The position numbers and the translations under genes were made by a program. A stretch of 23,847 nucleotides of DNA from CAZGDV01 sp964524995. Lineage in GTDB: Bacteria > Chloroflexota > Dehalococcoidia > SZUA-161. This document shows positions 1 through 7,366 of the stretch, in pieces. The notes under the pieces are model-generated. The model was not told the DNA's origin. It ran no database searches and saw only the letters and a list, made by a program, of their open reading frames with translations. Numbering within the stretch: position 1 is the first letter of the stretch; every line of letters begins with the position of its first letter. Location of the stretch: positions 1-23,847 of the forward strand of contig CAZGDV010000042.1 in NCBI GenBank assembly GCA_964524995.1, written 5' to 3'.

Positions 1-813
1 CGCGATCTCCTCGCCATAGTGCGCCGGCAGCGGGTGCATGAGGATCGAGTCCTTCACAGCCAACGACAGGAGCTTCTCGTTCACCTGGTAGCCCTGGAAG
101 TCCCTGCGCCGCTTCTCGGACTCGGCTTCCTGCCCCATGCTCGTCCAGACGTCCGTGTACACGACGTCCGCGCCGCGCACCGCCTCCTCCGGCCGCTCCA
201 CGAGGGCGATGCTGCCGGCGCCCCCCACCAGGCCGCGACCCAGCGCCATGATCTCTTCGCTGACCTCGTAGCCACCGGGCGACGCGATGCGGAACCTGAC
301 ACCGGCGAGTGCGCAGGCAAGCAGCAGGCTGTTCGCAACATTGTTGCCGTCGCCCACATACGCTACGGTGACTCCGTCCAGCTTACCCTTCTTCTCGCGG
401 ATGGTCAGGAGGTCGGCAAGCGCCTGGCACGGGTGCTCCCTGTCCGACAGAGCGTTCACGACTGGCACCGATGCATGCCGGGCCAGCGCCTCGGCCGTGG
501 CATGGGCGAACGTCCGGGCCGAGATGACGTCGATGTAGCGGCTGAGCGTCCTGGCAACATCCGCGATCGACTCCCTGCTGCCGAGGCCGACCTCGGCCTG
601 GGACAGGTAGATGCAGTGTCCCCCGAGCTGGCTCATGGCGACGTCAAAGCTCACGCGTGTCCTGAGGGAGGGCTTCTCGAACAGGAGAGCGAGAGTACGA
701 CCTGCAAGAATGGGTTCCGCACGGCCCGCCTTCATGTCGATGGCTCGCTGCATGACGCGACTAAAGTCCCCCTGGTTCAGGTCGCTGATGGATAGAAAAT
801 CCTTGCCTTTCAT
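1..813 (-). CDS. argF: Ornithine carbamoyltransferase, 3' end outside window
   Basis: Transfers the carbamoyl group of carbamoyl phosphate to ornithine to give citrulline in cytosolic arginine synthesis. The 271 visible residues start at an ATG behind a GGGAG box. They show the carbamoyl-phosphate loop EKPSLRTR (46-53, Leu where STRTR is usual), HPCQ (127-130), the second-domain segment VAYVGDGNN (150-158) and DVWTSMG (221-227). The ornithine-site motif reads MHPLPAHYGEEI (259-270) where family members normally have HCLP followed by HRGEE, so Cys is replaced by Pro and Arg by Tyr. About 35 C-terminal residues lie beyond base 1. The remaining motifs favour ornithine over aspartate carbamoyltransferase, but the altered loop leaves room for another acceptor. 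No other arginine gene is in the window. Confidence 0.9.
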   Translation of the reverse strand, partial: MKGKDFLSISDLNQGDFSRVMQRAIDMKAGRAEPILAGRTLALLFEKPSLRTRVSFDVAMSQLGGHCIYLSQAEVGLGSRESIADVARTLSRYIDVISARTFAHATAEALARHASVPVVNALSDREHPCQALADLLTIREKKGKLDGVTVAYVGDGNNVANSLLLACALAGVRFRIASPGGYEVSEEIMALGRGLVGGAGSIALVERPEEAVRGADVVYTDVWTSMGQEAESEKRRRDFQGYQVNEKLLSLAVKDSILMHPLPAHYGEEIA

Positions 814-836
814 TCTCCCAACTCCCGCCGCTCAAG

Positions 837-842
837 AGTATA
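837..842 (-). promoter_or_regulatory. Possible -10 box for argF
   Basis: On the minus strand TATACT lies 23 bases upstream of the argF ATG. No convincing -35 hexamer is seen at 16-18 bases, so this is a weak call from one box only. Confidence 0.35.
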
Positions 843-922
843 ACATAATGCCCCCCTTGGGTCGTGAGCCGGGTTGAGGGCGACTCGCTTTGCGGAATTT
901 TTGGGAAATTACCTAACAATAC

Positions 923-950
923 TTGACAAAACCTCATCAGCCGTTATCAT
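923..950 (+). promoter_or_regulatory. Sigma70-type promoter for the XRE operon
   Basis: Perfect -35 TTGACA (923-928), 16-base spacer, and -10 TATCAT (945-950). Predicted transcription start is near 957, giving a leader of about 50 bases before the regulator ATG at 1009. That start point lies at the edge of two palindromes, as expected for autoregulation. Confidence 0.7.
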
Positions 951-956
951 TGGTGC

Positions 957-982
957 ATCATCTGATGATCACGATACTATCG
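957..982. promoter_or_regulatory. Two adjacent operator-like palindromes
   Basis: 957-969 is ATCATC-T-GATGAT and 972-982 is CGATA-C-TATCG. Both are perfect around one central base and sit immediately downstream of the -10 box of the XRE gene. XRE repressors commonly bind such paired half-sites as dimers. Autorepression is inferred from position only. Confidence 0.5.
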
Positions 983-1008
983 TTACCTGATCGAACGGAC
1001 TCCGGGGC

Positions 1009-1221
1009 ATGAACGGCCTCAAAGCGCTAAGACAGAACCTGCTGATGACTCAGAAGGAGCTCGCCGACGTCTCGGGTATAGGCGTGGCTACTGTCAGTCG
1101 GATTGAGGCGGGCAGGGTCGTGCCTTCGCTTCGGACCATTCGCGCGCTGGCGCAAGCCCTGAACAGGAGCCCGGAGGAGATGCGTGAGTTGCTCCTGTCG
1201 AGGCAGGCGCGCATGTTGTGA
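1009..1221 (+). CDS. XRE-family helix-turn-helix regulator
   Basis: A 70-residue protein that is almost wholly one Cro/CI-type DNA-binding domain. The pattern MTQKELADVSGIGVATVSRI (13-32) is helix 2-turn-helix 3, followed by EAGRVVPSLRTIRALAQAL. There is no extra ligand or protease domain, so it should act as a small dimeric repressor or as the DNA-binding part of a larger circuit. The ATG has only a poor ribosome site (GGGG directly before it). A good promoter and two palindromes lie just upstream, and two small genes follow in the same direction, which could be its targets. An antitoxin role was considered, but the next gene does not resemble a known toxin. Confidence 0.85.
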   Translation: MNGLKALRQNLLMTQKELADVSGIGVATVSRIEAGRVVPSLRTIRALAQALNRSPEEMRELLLSRQARML

Positions 1222-1275
1222 TCACTGCCAAGCTTGGCTCTTGCTTGTTCTAGACCGGGAAAGGGGGGTGAACTC

Positions 1276-1461
1276 ATGATCAGGAACTTCAATGGGAAGC
1301 GCTTCTACTGGCTTATGTCCTACATGGAGAAGGCGGAGGCGCTGGAGCGTGCCGAGAAGTATCGTAGCTCGGCCGAGCATTCCTTCGCCAGGGTCACGAG
1401 GAGCAGGCGGGGTTTCTATGAGGTCTGGGGCAGCCAGGCGCTGGGGGGAGGCCTCGCGTAG
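1276..1461 (+). CDS. Small basic protein of unknown function
   Basis: A 61-residue protein; the start is set by an AAGGGGGGTGA ribosome site ahead of ATG 1276. An upstream in-frame start at 1234 lacks one. The sequence has the pattern GKRFYWLMSYMEKAEALERA, a Lys/Arg-rich middle, then ARVTRSRRGFYEVW. This resembles small proteins with a K-x2-A-x2-A helix followed by a two-strand RV...GxYxV hairpin. I do not recognise a named family. It begins 54 bases after the XRE stop and is probably co-transcribed. Confidence 0.65.
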   Translation: MIRNFNGKRFYWLMSYMEKAEALERAEKYRSSAEHSFARVTRSRRGFYEVWGSQALGGGLA

Positions 1462-1515
1462 ACGCACCAGGGACTTGAGTTTACTTAGCTGGGATCAAGA
1501 GTGGAGGCGAGAGGG

Positions 1516-1782
1516 ATGAAGCCCTGGTTCGATCCGAGATACTGCCCGCAATGCTACCAGTTCCCCGGAGACGTCGATTCCGACGACATCCCAGAGGTCT
1601 GCAGGGCCTGTTCTGGAGGGGATGCCAAAGGTACCGAGACCGTATTCGAGGCAGCGTTCGTGGTCTTCGAGGACATTGAGGGTGAGCCTCGTGGTGGCGG
1701 CTGGAGAGTCCCAATGGACACGCAGACTAACGGCCCGCGAACGCTCGCTGTTGGGGAAGAAGTGGAGGTAAGCGAGCGCTAG
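1516..1782 (+). CDS. Putative zinc-ribbon protein, unknown function
   Basis: An 88-residue acidic protein. ATG 1516 is chosen because GGAGG (1503-1507) lies 8 bases before it; a GTG at 1501 would overlap that site. Near the N terminus YCPQC and VCRAC form two CxxC pairs about 20 residues apart, a typical four-Cys zinc ribbon. The rest is an acidic, Gly-rich tail ending VGEEVEVSER. It follows the 61-residue gene by 54 bases, completing a three-gene run with the XRE regulator. No catalytic motif is seen; metal or nucleic-acid binding is an inference from the Cys pattern. Confidence 0.6.
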   Translation: MKPWFDPRYCPQCYQFPGDVDSDDIPEVCRACSGGDAKGTETVFEAAFVVFEDIEGEPRGGGWRVPMDTQTNGPRTLAVGEEVEVSER

Positions 1783-1842
1783 ATCCGAAGCCACTCAGGC
1801 TGAGAACTCATAAGGACTGCTGCACTGCTCCTCGCAAAAGTC

Positions 1843-3237
1843 CTAGAGGGCTGGTTTCCTCTCCGTCCATGGACTTGCCGCCTCATAGGCTGCTGCCGCC
1901 CTCAACACCGTAGCCTCATCGCAGGGACGCCCCACGATCTGCAGTCCAACCGGAAGCCTTTCTCCCGTCCAGCCCGCAGGAACTGAAGCCGCCGGCTGTC
2001 CGGTGAGATTGAAGACGGTGATGAAGGGAAGCCACCTCAGGAATCCTGCGGGGTCCGAGTAGTCCAACGGGGGTGGTGGTGCCGCGAGCGTCGGGGTTAC
2101 GAGCAGGTCGTATTCCTGGAAGAACCTCCCCGACTCTGCGGCAAGGTCCTGCCTCGCGAACATGGCGTCCACGTAGTCCGTGGCCTTCAGTGATGTGCCC
2201 ACAAACAGAATCGTTGCGGTGAGCGGGTCGAGGTCCTTCGCGATCTCCTCCGGGGCGCCGAACTTCGAGAAAACCGCGAGGTGGTCCGCCACGAACACGA
2301 TCGAATGAGGGGACTCGTAGTTGCCAAAGTTGGGGTGTGCCTCGTCCATGTCAGCGCCCAGCTCTTCGAAGACCTTGGCAGCCTTCAGGCAGATCTCCGC
2401 CACCTCGGGATCAACATCGGCCCTGCCGAGATCAGGGCTCCAGGCCACTCGCAGGCCCTTGACGCCGAGCCCAAGGCCGTCGGTGAAGCTGCCTTCGTGT
2501 CGGGGGATTGAGTATATGTCGCCCCAGTGCGGGCCTGCCATGATGTCGAGCATCACTGCCGCGTCGCGCACGGTCCTCGCGATCGGCCCTTCGTGTGTCA
2601 CTATGTCGCCCCCATGAAGGGCCGGGTAGCGCGCCACGCGTCCGAACTGCGGCTTGATTCCGAACACGCCGCAGCAGCTCGAAGGTATGCGAATGGACCC
2701 CCCACCGTCGTTGCCGGCAGCCAGCGGACCCAGGCCTGTGGCCACAGCAGCAGCCGCCCCGCCACTCGATCCGCCGGGAGAAAAATCGAGGTGCCAGGGA
2801 TTGCGCGTCGGCCCGAACACCAGGTTGTCGGTCAGCATCTTGAGGCCGAACTCGGGGGTGTTGGTCTTGCCCAGGACGATGGCTCCGGCCTCTTTGAGGC
2901 GCGTGACCAGCACGGCGTCCTCATCGGGCACGAAGTCCTGGTAGAGCTTGCTGCCCATCGTCGTGCGGACGCCCTTGGTCAGGATCAGGTCCTTGATAGA
3001 GACCGGCACGCCGTGGAGAGGGCCCAGCTCGTTCCCTCTCATCACGGCTTCCTCGGCCCGCTTCGCCTCGGCCATTGCGGCATCGGCTGTGATGGTCACG
3101 TACGCGTTGATCTTGGGATTGATCGCGTCTATCCGCTCCAGCACACAGCGGACGGTCTCAACCGGGGAGACCTCCTTCCGCCTGATCGCCTCAGCCAGGT
3201 CTGTTGCGCTGAGCCAGCAGATGTCGCTGCCCGTCAT
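1843..3237 (-). CDS. Amidase-signature family amidohydrolase
   Basis: A 464-residue hydrolase of C-N amide bonds. The Ser-cisSer-Lys triad is complete: Lys82 in SIKD, Ser157 in the GGSSGG loop, and Ser181 in GGGSIRIP. The spacings of 75 and 24 residues match the family. Length and the C-terminal QPAASVPAGW / LPVGLQIVG segments are usual for stand-alone amidases. GatA is less likely because no gatB or gatC lies nearby, although that cannot be excluded from one window. The start ATG 3237 has GGAGAGAG just upstream. A longer frame to 3294 would begin inside the -35 box and is rejected. No signal peptide, so cytosolic. Substrate unknown. Confidence 0.9.
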   Translation of the reverse strand: MTGSDICWLSATDLAEAIRRKEVSPVETVRCVLERIDAINPKINAYVTITADAAMAEAKRAEEAVMRGNELGPLHGVPVSIKDLILTKGVRTTMGSKLYQDFVPDEDAVLVTRLKEAGAIVLGKTNTPEFGLKMLTDNLVFGPTRNPWHLDFSPGGSSGGAAAAVATGLGPLAAGNDGGGSIRIPSSCCGVFGIKPQFGRVARYPALHGGDIVTHEGPIARTVRDAAVMLDIMAGPHWGDIYSIPRHEGSFTDGLGLGVKGLRVAWSPDLGRADVDPEVAEICLKAAKVFEELGADMDEAHPNFGNYESPHSIVFVADHLAVFSKFGAPEEIAKDLDPLTATILFVGTSLKATDYVDAMFARQDLAAESGRFFQEYDLLVTPTLAAPPPPLDYSDPAGFLRWLPFITVFNLTGQPAASVPAGWTGERLPVGLQIVGRPCDEATVLRAAAAYEAASPWTERKPAL

Positions 3238-3265
3238 CGGCTCTCTCCGCCACGAAAGCTGCTGT

Positions 3266-3294
3266 AAGGTAGCACGGGGCTCGGACTGTGTCAA
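3266..3294 (-). promoter_or_regulatory. Promoter for the amidase gene
   Basis: On the minus strand: TTGACA (3289-3294), 17-base spacer, TACCTT (3266-3271). The -35 is perfect and the -10 is weak. Predicted start is about 20 bases before the amidase ATG. Confidence 0.55.
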
Positions 3295-3354
3295 GGAACA
3301 CGGGCTCTAGTTCAGGGTGTGGACAGGGGCCGCTGAGACTTGCAGGCATCCTTC

Positions 3355-3885
3355 CTAGCCGCATTTGGTGAACGTGTACGTCTTCTTCCCCTTGCGTGCC
3401 AGCTCGAACAGCCCGCTCCGCGTTAGCTCGGATATGATGTCGGGCTCCTTCATATGATGGTCGCTGAAAGAGAGGATGCCGTCGGGCTTGAGCACCCGGC
3501 GCAGCTCGCGGAGTATCGATTCCTGGTCCTCCAGCATATGGAGGATGTCGTACAGCAGCACCACGTCAACGCTCCCGTCGGGCAGCCCGGTGTCGTGCGC
3601 CGAGAGAAACGTCTCTACGTTGGTCAGGCGCTTCTTCGCGGCCAGCCTGCGGACGCTCTCGACGGCCCGGGGGTGTATGTCCAGCGCGTAGACCTTCCCC
3701 GACGCGCCCGTCATCTCGGACGCCGCGGCCACGTAGCCTCCGGGGCCGCAGCCGAAGTCCAGTACCACGGAGCCCGGCTCCATGCCGATCTCCAACAGGA
3801 TGTCTCGCCTCGGGGCGAAGTAGTCCCGGAACTTCAGGCCGAACTTCATGAATCTGAAATGCAGGTCGGGCATGGGCTTGTCCAT
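3355..3885 (-). CDS. Class I SAM-dependent methyltransferase (A)
   Basis: A 176-residue Rossmann methyltransferase. SAM motif I is VVLDFGCGPGGY, the acidic ribose-binding Asp is in VYALDIHP, and the later motif is LPDGSVDVVLLYDILHML followed by RELRRVLKPDGILSF. The start is set by AGGAGGT just before ATG 3885. The stop of the preceding membrane-protein gene shares the A of this ATG (TGATG), so translation is probably coupled. It shares the ALDIHP/AVDIHP and GLPDGS segments with the methyltransferase two genes upstream, which suggests duplication. It is the last gene of the tetR-exporter run. The methyl acceptor cannot be told; a small molecule is favoured because no RNA- or protein-binding domain is attached. 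Confidence 0.85.
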   Translation of the reverse strand: MDKPMPDLHFRFMKFGLKFRDYFAPRRDILLEIGMEPGSVVLDFGCGPGGYVAAASEMTGASGKVYALDIHPRAVESVRRLAAKKRLTNVETFLSAHDTGLPDGSVDVVLLYDILHMLEDQESILRELRRVLKPDGILSFSDHHMKEPDIISELTRSGLFELARKGKKTYTFTKCG

Positions 3886-4307
3886 CACACACCTCCTGCC
3901 GTTTCCTGGGCAATCTTTCTGGTGCCGAAGTAGCCGTAGCTGAACAGGGCTGTGATGATGGTCTGGAGTACCCAGATCGGGATCATCCTGTCCACGGCAA
4001 CCAGGTCTAGGGCCACGGCGGCTATCCCGGCCGCGACCAGTCCGAATACGACCGGGAACACGGTCAACAACATAACGAAACGCCGCTCCAGCGGCTTCCT
4101 GTCCGCCCAGATGAGCAGGCAGGTCCAGCCCAACATGAGCGGCGCTCCCTGCCACAGAAGGTACTCATAGCCTGAGCCCAGGTCGGACTCGGATAGGCCA
4201 ATCCCCCAGAGGAAGAGCGGCGGGTAGGCCATGGGTATCACCAGGATGCCATCCAGGACGGCTCCGACCCAGTAGCCGAGCCTCAGCCAGAGTACCCTGC
4301 TATGCAT
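3885..4307 (-). CDS. Small four-helix membrane protein
   Basis: A 140-residue protein, almost entirely hydrophobic, with four likely membrane helices at about 8-33, 47-66, 75-98 and 105-125. It ends in a short basic tail (TRKIAQE). ATG 4307 follows AAGGTGGG and overlaps the end of the upstream methyltransferase gene by 8 bases; the downstream methyltransferase gene overlaps its stop by 1 base. It is therefore locked between two methyltransferases in one transcript. No named family recognised. It could anchor the enzymes, act as a helper of the exporter, or modify a lipid-soluble substrate; all three are inference. Confidence 0.75.
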   Translation of the reverse strand: MHSRVLWLRLGYWVGAVLDGILVIPMAYPPLFLWGIGLSESDLGSGYEYLLWQGAPLMLGWTCLLIWADRKPLERRFVMLLTVFPVVFGLVAAGIAAVALDLVAVDRMIPIWVLQTIITALFSYGYFGTRKIAQETAGGV

Positions 4308-4860
4308 GATTCCCACCTTTGGCGTGTTTCTCGAATAGGTACAGGCCCCGCCGTCTGCCCAGGTACGCGAATGTGCCGCCCGTCGTTACCCGGTCAACAG
4401 GCCAGTTTGGGAACGCCTGAATTGCGACGGTGCCGCCGTCTTTCAGGACTCGATTCAACTCCAGCAGCACCCTGTCCAGCGGCAGCGTTGCGACGACGCC
4501 GAATAGCAGGGCTATGTCTATACTCCCGTCGGGCAGCCCGGTGTTTGCCGCATCCGCCTGTAGAACCCGGACGTTGGTCAGGCCGCTCTTAGCGACCTTG
4601 TCCTCCACCATTCGGATGGCCAGGGGGTGGATATCGACTGCGTACAGGAATCCCCTGGCACCTGCCATTCTGGCTGCCGGTGCGGTGAAGAAGCCGGGCC
4701 CCGGGCCAACCTCCAGTATGGTCTGGCCCGCCTGCACACCTGCGGCCCGCAGGGTATTCTCCGGGCTATCGATCAGTCGCCGCAACGGGTTGTCGTGAAT
4801 GACCGACATCATTCGGAAAGACATGTTGCTCATGTGGCCATTGCCCCTGTGTCGTACCAT
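4300..4860 (-). CDS. Class I SAM-dependent methyltransferase (B)
   Basis: A 186-residue methyltransferase. Motif I is ILEVGPGPGFFT, the ribose-binding acidic residue is in YAVDIHP, then LQADAANTGLPDGSIDIALL, and the post-motif strand is LNRVLKDGGTVAIQAFP. The C-terminal TGGTFAYLGRRRGLYLFEK parallels the KKTYTFTK end of methyltransferase A. ATG 4860 is chosen because GGGGGAG precedes it and it begins 2 bases after the exporter stop; a longer frame to 4983 would run back into the exporter gene. The gene sits directly after the exporter and overlaps the small membrane-protein gene, so it is a firm member of the operon. Acceptor unknown. Confidence 0.85.
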   Translation of the reverse strand: MVRHRGNGHMSNMSFRMMSVIHDNPLRRLIDSPENTLRAAGVQAGQTILEVGPGPGFFTAPAARMAGARGFLYAVDIHPLAIRMVEDKVAKSGLTNVRVLQADAANTGLPDGSIDIALLFGVVATLPLDRVLLELNRVLKDGGTVAIQAFPNWPVDRVTTGGTFAYLGRRRGLYLFEKHAKGGNHA

Positions 4861-4862
4861 GT

Positions 4863-6452
4863 TCAGTCTCCCCCTTTCACCGGGTCTGCTGCTTCGGGAA
4901 CGTCCGATGTCTCCACCACCGGCAGATGCCGGGGCGGAAGGAATGCAAAGACCAGGGCGGCCCCGACAAGAGCGACACCGCATATCACGAAGCCCATCAC
5001 CTGCCAGCCGTCCATGAAGCCATTACTGGCGGCTTCAGCCAGCGGTCGCGCAAGGGCATCGGGCAGCTTCGAGGCAATTGTCATCGCGGCCCCCACCGAG
5101 TCCCTCGCGGCTTCTACAACCTCGGCGGGTAGATTGGGGATCGCGGCAAGGGCCGGCTCGATTCGCGACGCGTAGACACTGCTGATCGCAGAGCCGAGAG
5201 CGGCTATGCCGATCGCGCCGCCCACCTGCACCGATACGCTGTTCATGGCTGAGCCGACGCCGGCGCGGGCTTCCGGAACTGCCCCCAGGACCGAGTCAAC
5301 CGCCGGTGCGATCACGTTGCCCATGAAGAAGGCGAAGGCGAACAATACGAGACCGAGCTGCCAGTAGGGCGTGTCCGCCTGCCAGAACGACGCTACGATG
5401 GCGAGCAGTGCCACACCGACGAAGCCAACGCCTACCACCCATTTGGTGCCGAAGCGCGCAACCCGCCTGTGGCTCGTGCCGGACCCTAGCGCGACGCCCA
5501 ACGCTATCGGCAGGAAGCGGATTCCCGTGTCGAGGGCGGAGTATCCCTGCACGAACTGCATGTAGAGCGTAAACCCGAATGCGATTCCGAACTGTATGAA
5601 ACCCATCGAGCTTATGCTGGCGACGCCTGCCGAGAACCTCTGGTTATTGAAGAGCGGTATGGGTAGCATCGGCGAAGTCGTTCGCCGTTCCCACAGGACG
5701 AATAGCGCGCCGAGCGCGACAGCTCCCACGAGCAACCCAACAACGGTGGGATTGCCCCATCCCCAGTCTCCCCCCTTGATCAGGCCGAACACCAGGACCG
5801 ACAGTGTCGCGGTGGAGACCACCGTCCCCACGATGTCCAGGCGTCTGGGGTTCGGGTCGCTGCTGTTTGGCACCAGGAAGTACCCGGCGACTATCGCTAT
5901 CACAGCGATAGGGATGTTAATGAGGAATATCGCGCTCCAGTCGAAGTGCTCGATGAGAACGCCACCCAGGATGGGCCCGAGAGCCACGCCGGCGCCGTTC
6001 ATGGCACCCCACATGCCGATCGCCTTGCCGCGCTCCTCGCGCGGGAAGACATTGGTGATGATTGCGAGGGTTGCCGGCATGATCATGGCGGCCCCGATGC
6101 CCATCACCACGCGCGCCGCAATCAGGTGCTCGGCAGACCCTGCCAGCGCCGCGCCCAGGCTCGCTGCGCCGAAGACCAACATCCCGGCCTTGAGCAGGTG
6201 GGCCCTTCCCAGCCGGTCCCCCAGTGCGCCCATGGTCAGCAGAAGTGCGGCAAACGCCAGGATATAGGCATCGACTATCCATTGGAGCTCCGCCCCTGTT
6301 GCCCCCAGTTCTCTCTGTAGAGTGGGGAGGGCGACATTGAGTATTGTGTTGTCGATTACGACGATTAGGATGCTCAGGCTGAGGACTGCAAGCGTCCACC
6401 AGCGCCGCTTGTATGTCCGGGATTGGCGGTAATCGTTTGCCTGCTGTGTCAT
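4863..6452 (-). CDS. DHA2-family (14-TM) MFS drug exporter
   Basis: A 529-residue proton-driven efflux pump of the EmrB/QacA type in the cytoplasmic membrane. Helix 1 carries IDNTILNVALP (33-43), the DHA2 signature. Motif A is GALGDRLGRAHLLKAG (75-90), and the antiporter motif C is NGAGVALGPILGGVL (152-166). Length and hydrophobic pattern fit 14 helices. The loop after the ninth or tenth helix reads GTSHRRVARFGTK, the usual second motif A-like turn. The start has GAGGTCA upstream. It lies 121 bases after tetR and 2 bases before methyltransferase B. Export of a hydrophobic or cationic compound is expected from the family; which one is unknown. Confidence 0.92.
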   Translation of the reverse strand: MTQQANDYRQSRTYKRRWWTLAVLSLSILIVVIDNTILNVALPTLQRELGATGAELQWIVDAYILAFAALLLTMGALGDRLGRAHLLKAGMLVFGAASLGAALAGSAEHLIAARVVMGIGAAMIMPATLAIITNVFPREERGKAIGMWGAMNGAGVALGPILGGVLIEHFDWSAIFLINIPIAVIAIVAGYFLVPNSSDPNPRRLDIVGTVVSTATLSVLVFGLIKGGDWGWGNPTVVGLLVGAVALGALFVLWERRTTSPMLPIPLFNNQRFSAGVASISSMGFIQFGIAFGFTLYMQFVQGYSALDTGIRFLPIALGVALGSGTSHRRVARFGTKWVVGVGFVGVALLAIVASFWQADTPYWQLGLVLFAFAFFMGNVIAPAVDSVLGAVPEARAGVGSAMNSVSVQVGGAIGIAALGSAISSVYASRIEPALAAIPNLPAEVVEAARDSVGAAMTIASKLPDALARPLAEAASNGFMDGWQVMGFVICGVALVGAALVFAFLPPRHLPVVETSDVPEAADPVKGGD

Positions 6453-6502
6453 GTTCTGACCTCATCGGTGTTGAGTTTGTGGCCCGAAGGGCCGCCTATA
6501 GA

Positions 6503-6514
6503 GTGAGTGCTCAC
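6503..6514. promoter_or_regulatory. Palindrome between tetR and exporter gene
   Basis: GTGAG-TG-CTCAC is a perfect 5-bp-arm palindrome 50 bases upstream of the exporter ATG. It lies beside a -10-like TATAGG on the minus strand (6495-6500). A short hairpin GGCCC-GAA-GGGCC (6481-6493) follows in the leader. It may be a second regulator site, but its sequence differs from the TAAGTAA palindrome in front of tetR. Confidence 0.35.
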
Positions 6515-6573
6515 AAAGTTTATCGGCCAAAAAAACCCGCCGCTCCTCGTGCAGAACGTAAGCGATTCATGTG

Positions 6574-7227
6574 CTACTCCCTTCGTATGCCATCGAGGAA
6601 TATCCTCACCAGGTTGTCCACTACTTCCTCGTCGGAGAAAGGCAGCGGCGATCCCGTTATCGCTGCCACCTGGTCCACTACGTACATGTCGACTGTCTCG
6701 ATGAACAGCCTCGCTGCTATGGCCGGATTGATGTCCTTGAATGCGCCGTCTTCAGCACGCTGCTCGAAGTACTGGCGCAGGAAATGGGGCATCGGCCTGG
6801 CCGTCCCGAGGGTCCCGAGGCCATCATGGAAGTTACGAGCGATCTCCGGTCCCTCGAGGGCGCTGAGGATTGCCAACCTGATGATCCTGTGGTCCTGCCG
6901 GCTGTGCCTTATGATGTGCAGGGCGAGCGTAGTCAGGACGCCGGCGTCGTCCTTGGCCGCCATTTTCTCCTCGATCTCTGTCATCACGGGATGGTGGGAG
7001 AACAGCTCGTTGAGGGCCTCTACGTATAGCTCCTCCTTGTTGCGGAAGTGCTGAAAGATCAGGCCTTCGCTGATTCCCGCGAGCCGTGCGATCTCCCTCG
7101 TTCGAGCGCCGCTGAACCCTTTCTCGGAGAACAGCTTGAGCGCAGCGTCCAGGATAGCCTTCCGCCTTTCCTCGCTGCTGAGGCGTTGCCGCCTGTGGTG
7201 ATGGCGCCTCCGTACGTGCTCTCGCAT
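6574..7227 (-). CDS. TetR-family transcriptional regulator
   Basis: A 217-residue (from ATG 7227) ligand-responsive repressor. The N-terminal helix-turn-helix reads ILDAALKLFSEKGF, then TREIARLAGISEGLIFQHF and RNKEELY, all canonical TetR positions. The C-terminal helical region (about 75-217) is the ligand-binding and dimer part and is not family-specific by eye. The N terminus has an unusual HVRRRHHHRRQR basic stretch that could add DNA contacts. A GTG at 7239 would add four residues; neither start has a clear ribosome site and the predicted transcript begins near 7249. It heads the run tetR-exporter-methyltransferase-membrane protein-methyltransferase, and probably represses itself through the palindrome at 7240-7257. 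Confidence 0.9.
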   Translation of the reverse strand: MREHVRRRHHHRRQRLSSEERRKAILDAALKLFSEKGFSGARTREIARLAGISEGLIFQHFRNKEELYVEALNELFSHHPVMTEIEEKMAAKDDAGVLTTLALHIIRHSRQDHRIIRLAILSALEGPEIARNFHDGLGTLGTARPMPHFLRQYFEQRAEDGAFKDINPAIAARLFIETVDMYVVDQVAAITGSPLPFSDEEVVDNLVRIFLDGIRRE

Positions 7228-7239
7228 CCCGCAGTCCAC

Positions 7240-7257
7240 TAAGTAAGTGTTTACTTA
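7240..7257. promoter_or_regulatory. TetR operator, perfect 7-bp-arm palindrome
   Basis: TAAGTAA-GTGT-TTACTTA is a perfect palindrome with a 4-base centre. It overlaps the -10 box of tetR (7256-7261) and covers its predicted transcription start near 7249, so binding would block tetR transcription. The divergent methyltransferase promoter begins 43 bases away, so effects on it are possible but less direct. Confidence 0.75.
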
Positions 7258-7284
7258 TATATCATGTTGGTCCGGGTTTGTCAA
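7256..7284 (-). promoter_or_regulatory. Promoter for tetR and the exporter operon
   Basis: On the minus strand: TTGACA (7279-7284), 17-base spacer, TATATA (7256-7261). The consensus -35, ideal spacing and overlap with the palindrome make this a strong call. Confidence 0.8.
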
Positions 7285-7299
7285 GGGGTAATCTGGGGC

Positions 7300-7328
7300 T
7301 TGACTTCGCGGCAATTGGGGCGTATCTA
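7300..7328 (+). promoter_or_regulatory. Promoter for divergent methyltransferase gene
   Basis: TTGACT (7300-7305), 17-base spacer, TATCTA (7323-7328). It is followed by a leader of about 30 bases with a strong ribosome site before ATG 7367. It lies back-to-back with the tetR promoter. Confidence 0.65.
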
Positions 7329-7366
7329 ATGTGATGCGGAGATGTGGGAGTCGCGAGGAGGGTGAC

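Noticed and set aside
1234..1275. Upstream in-frame start for the 61-residue protein
   Set aside because: No ribosome site at 1234, whereas AAGGGGGGTGA is well placed before ATG 1276.
1843..3237. Amidase as the GatA subunit of the tRNA amidotransferase
   Set aside because: The amidase core fits, but no gatB or gatC is near and the gene has its own promoter. Not excluded, just unsupported.
3886..4155. N-terminal extension of methyltransferase A into the membrane-protein gene
   Set aside because: It would overlap a clearly coding membrane-protein frame by 270 bases; AGGAGGT before ATG 3885 fixes the start.
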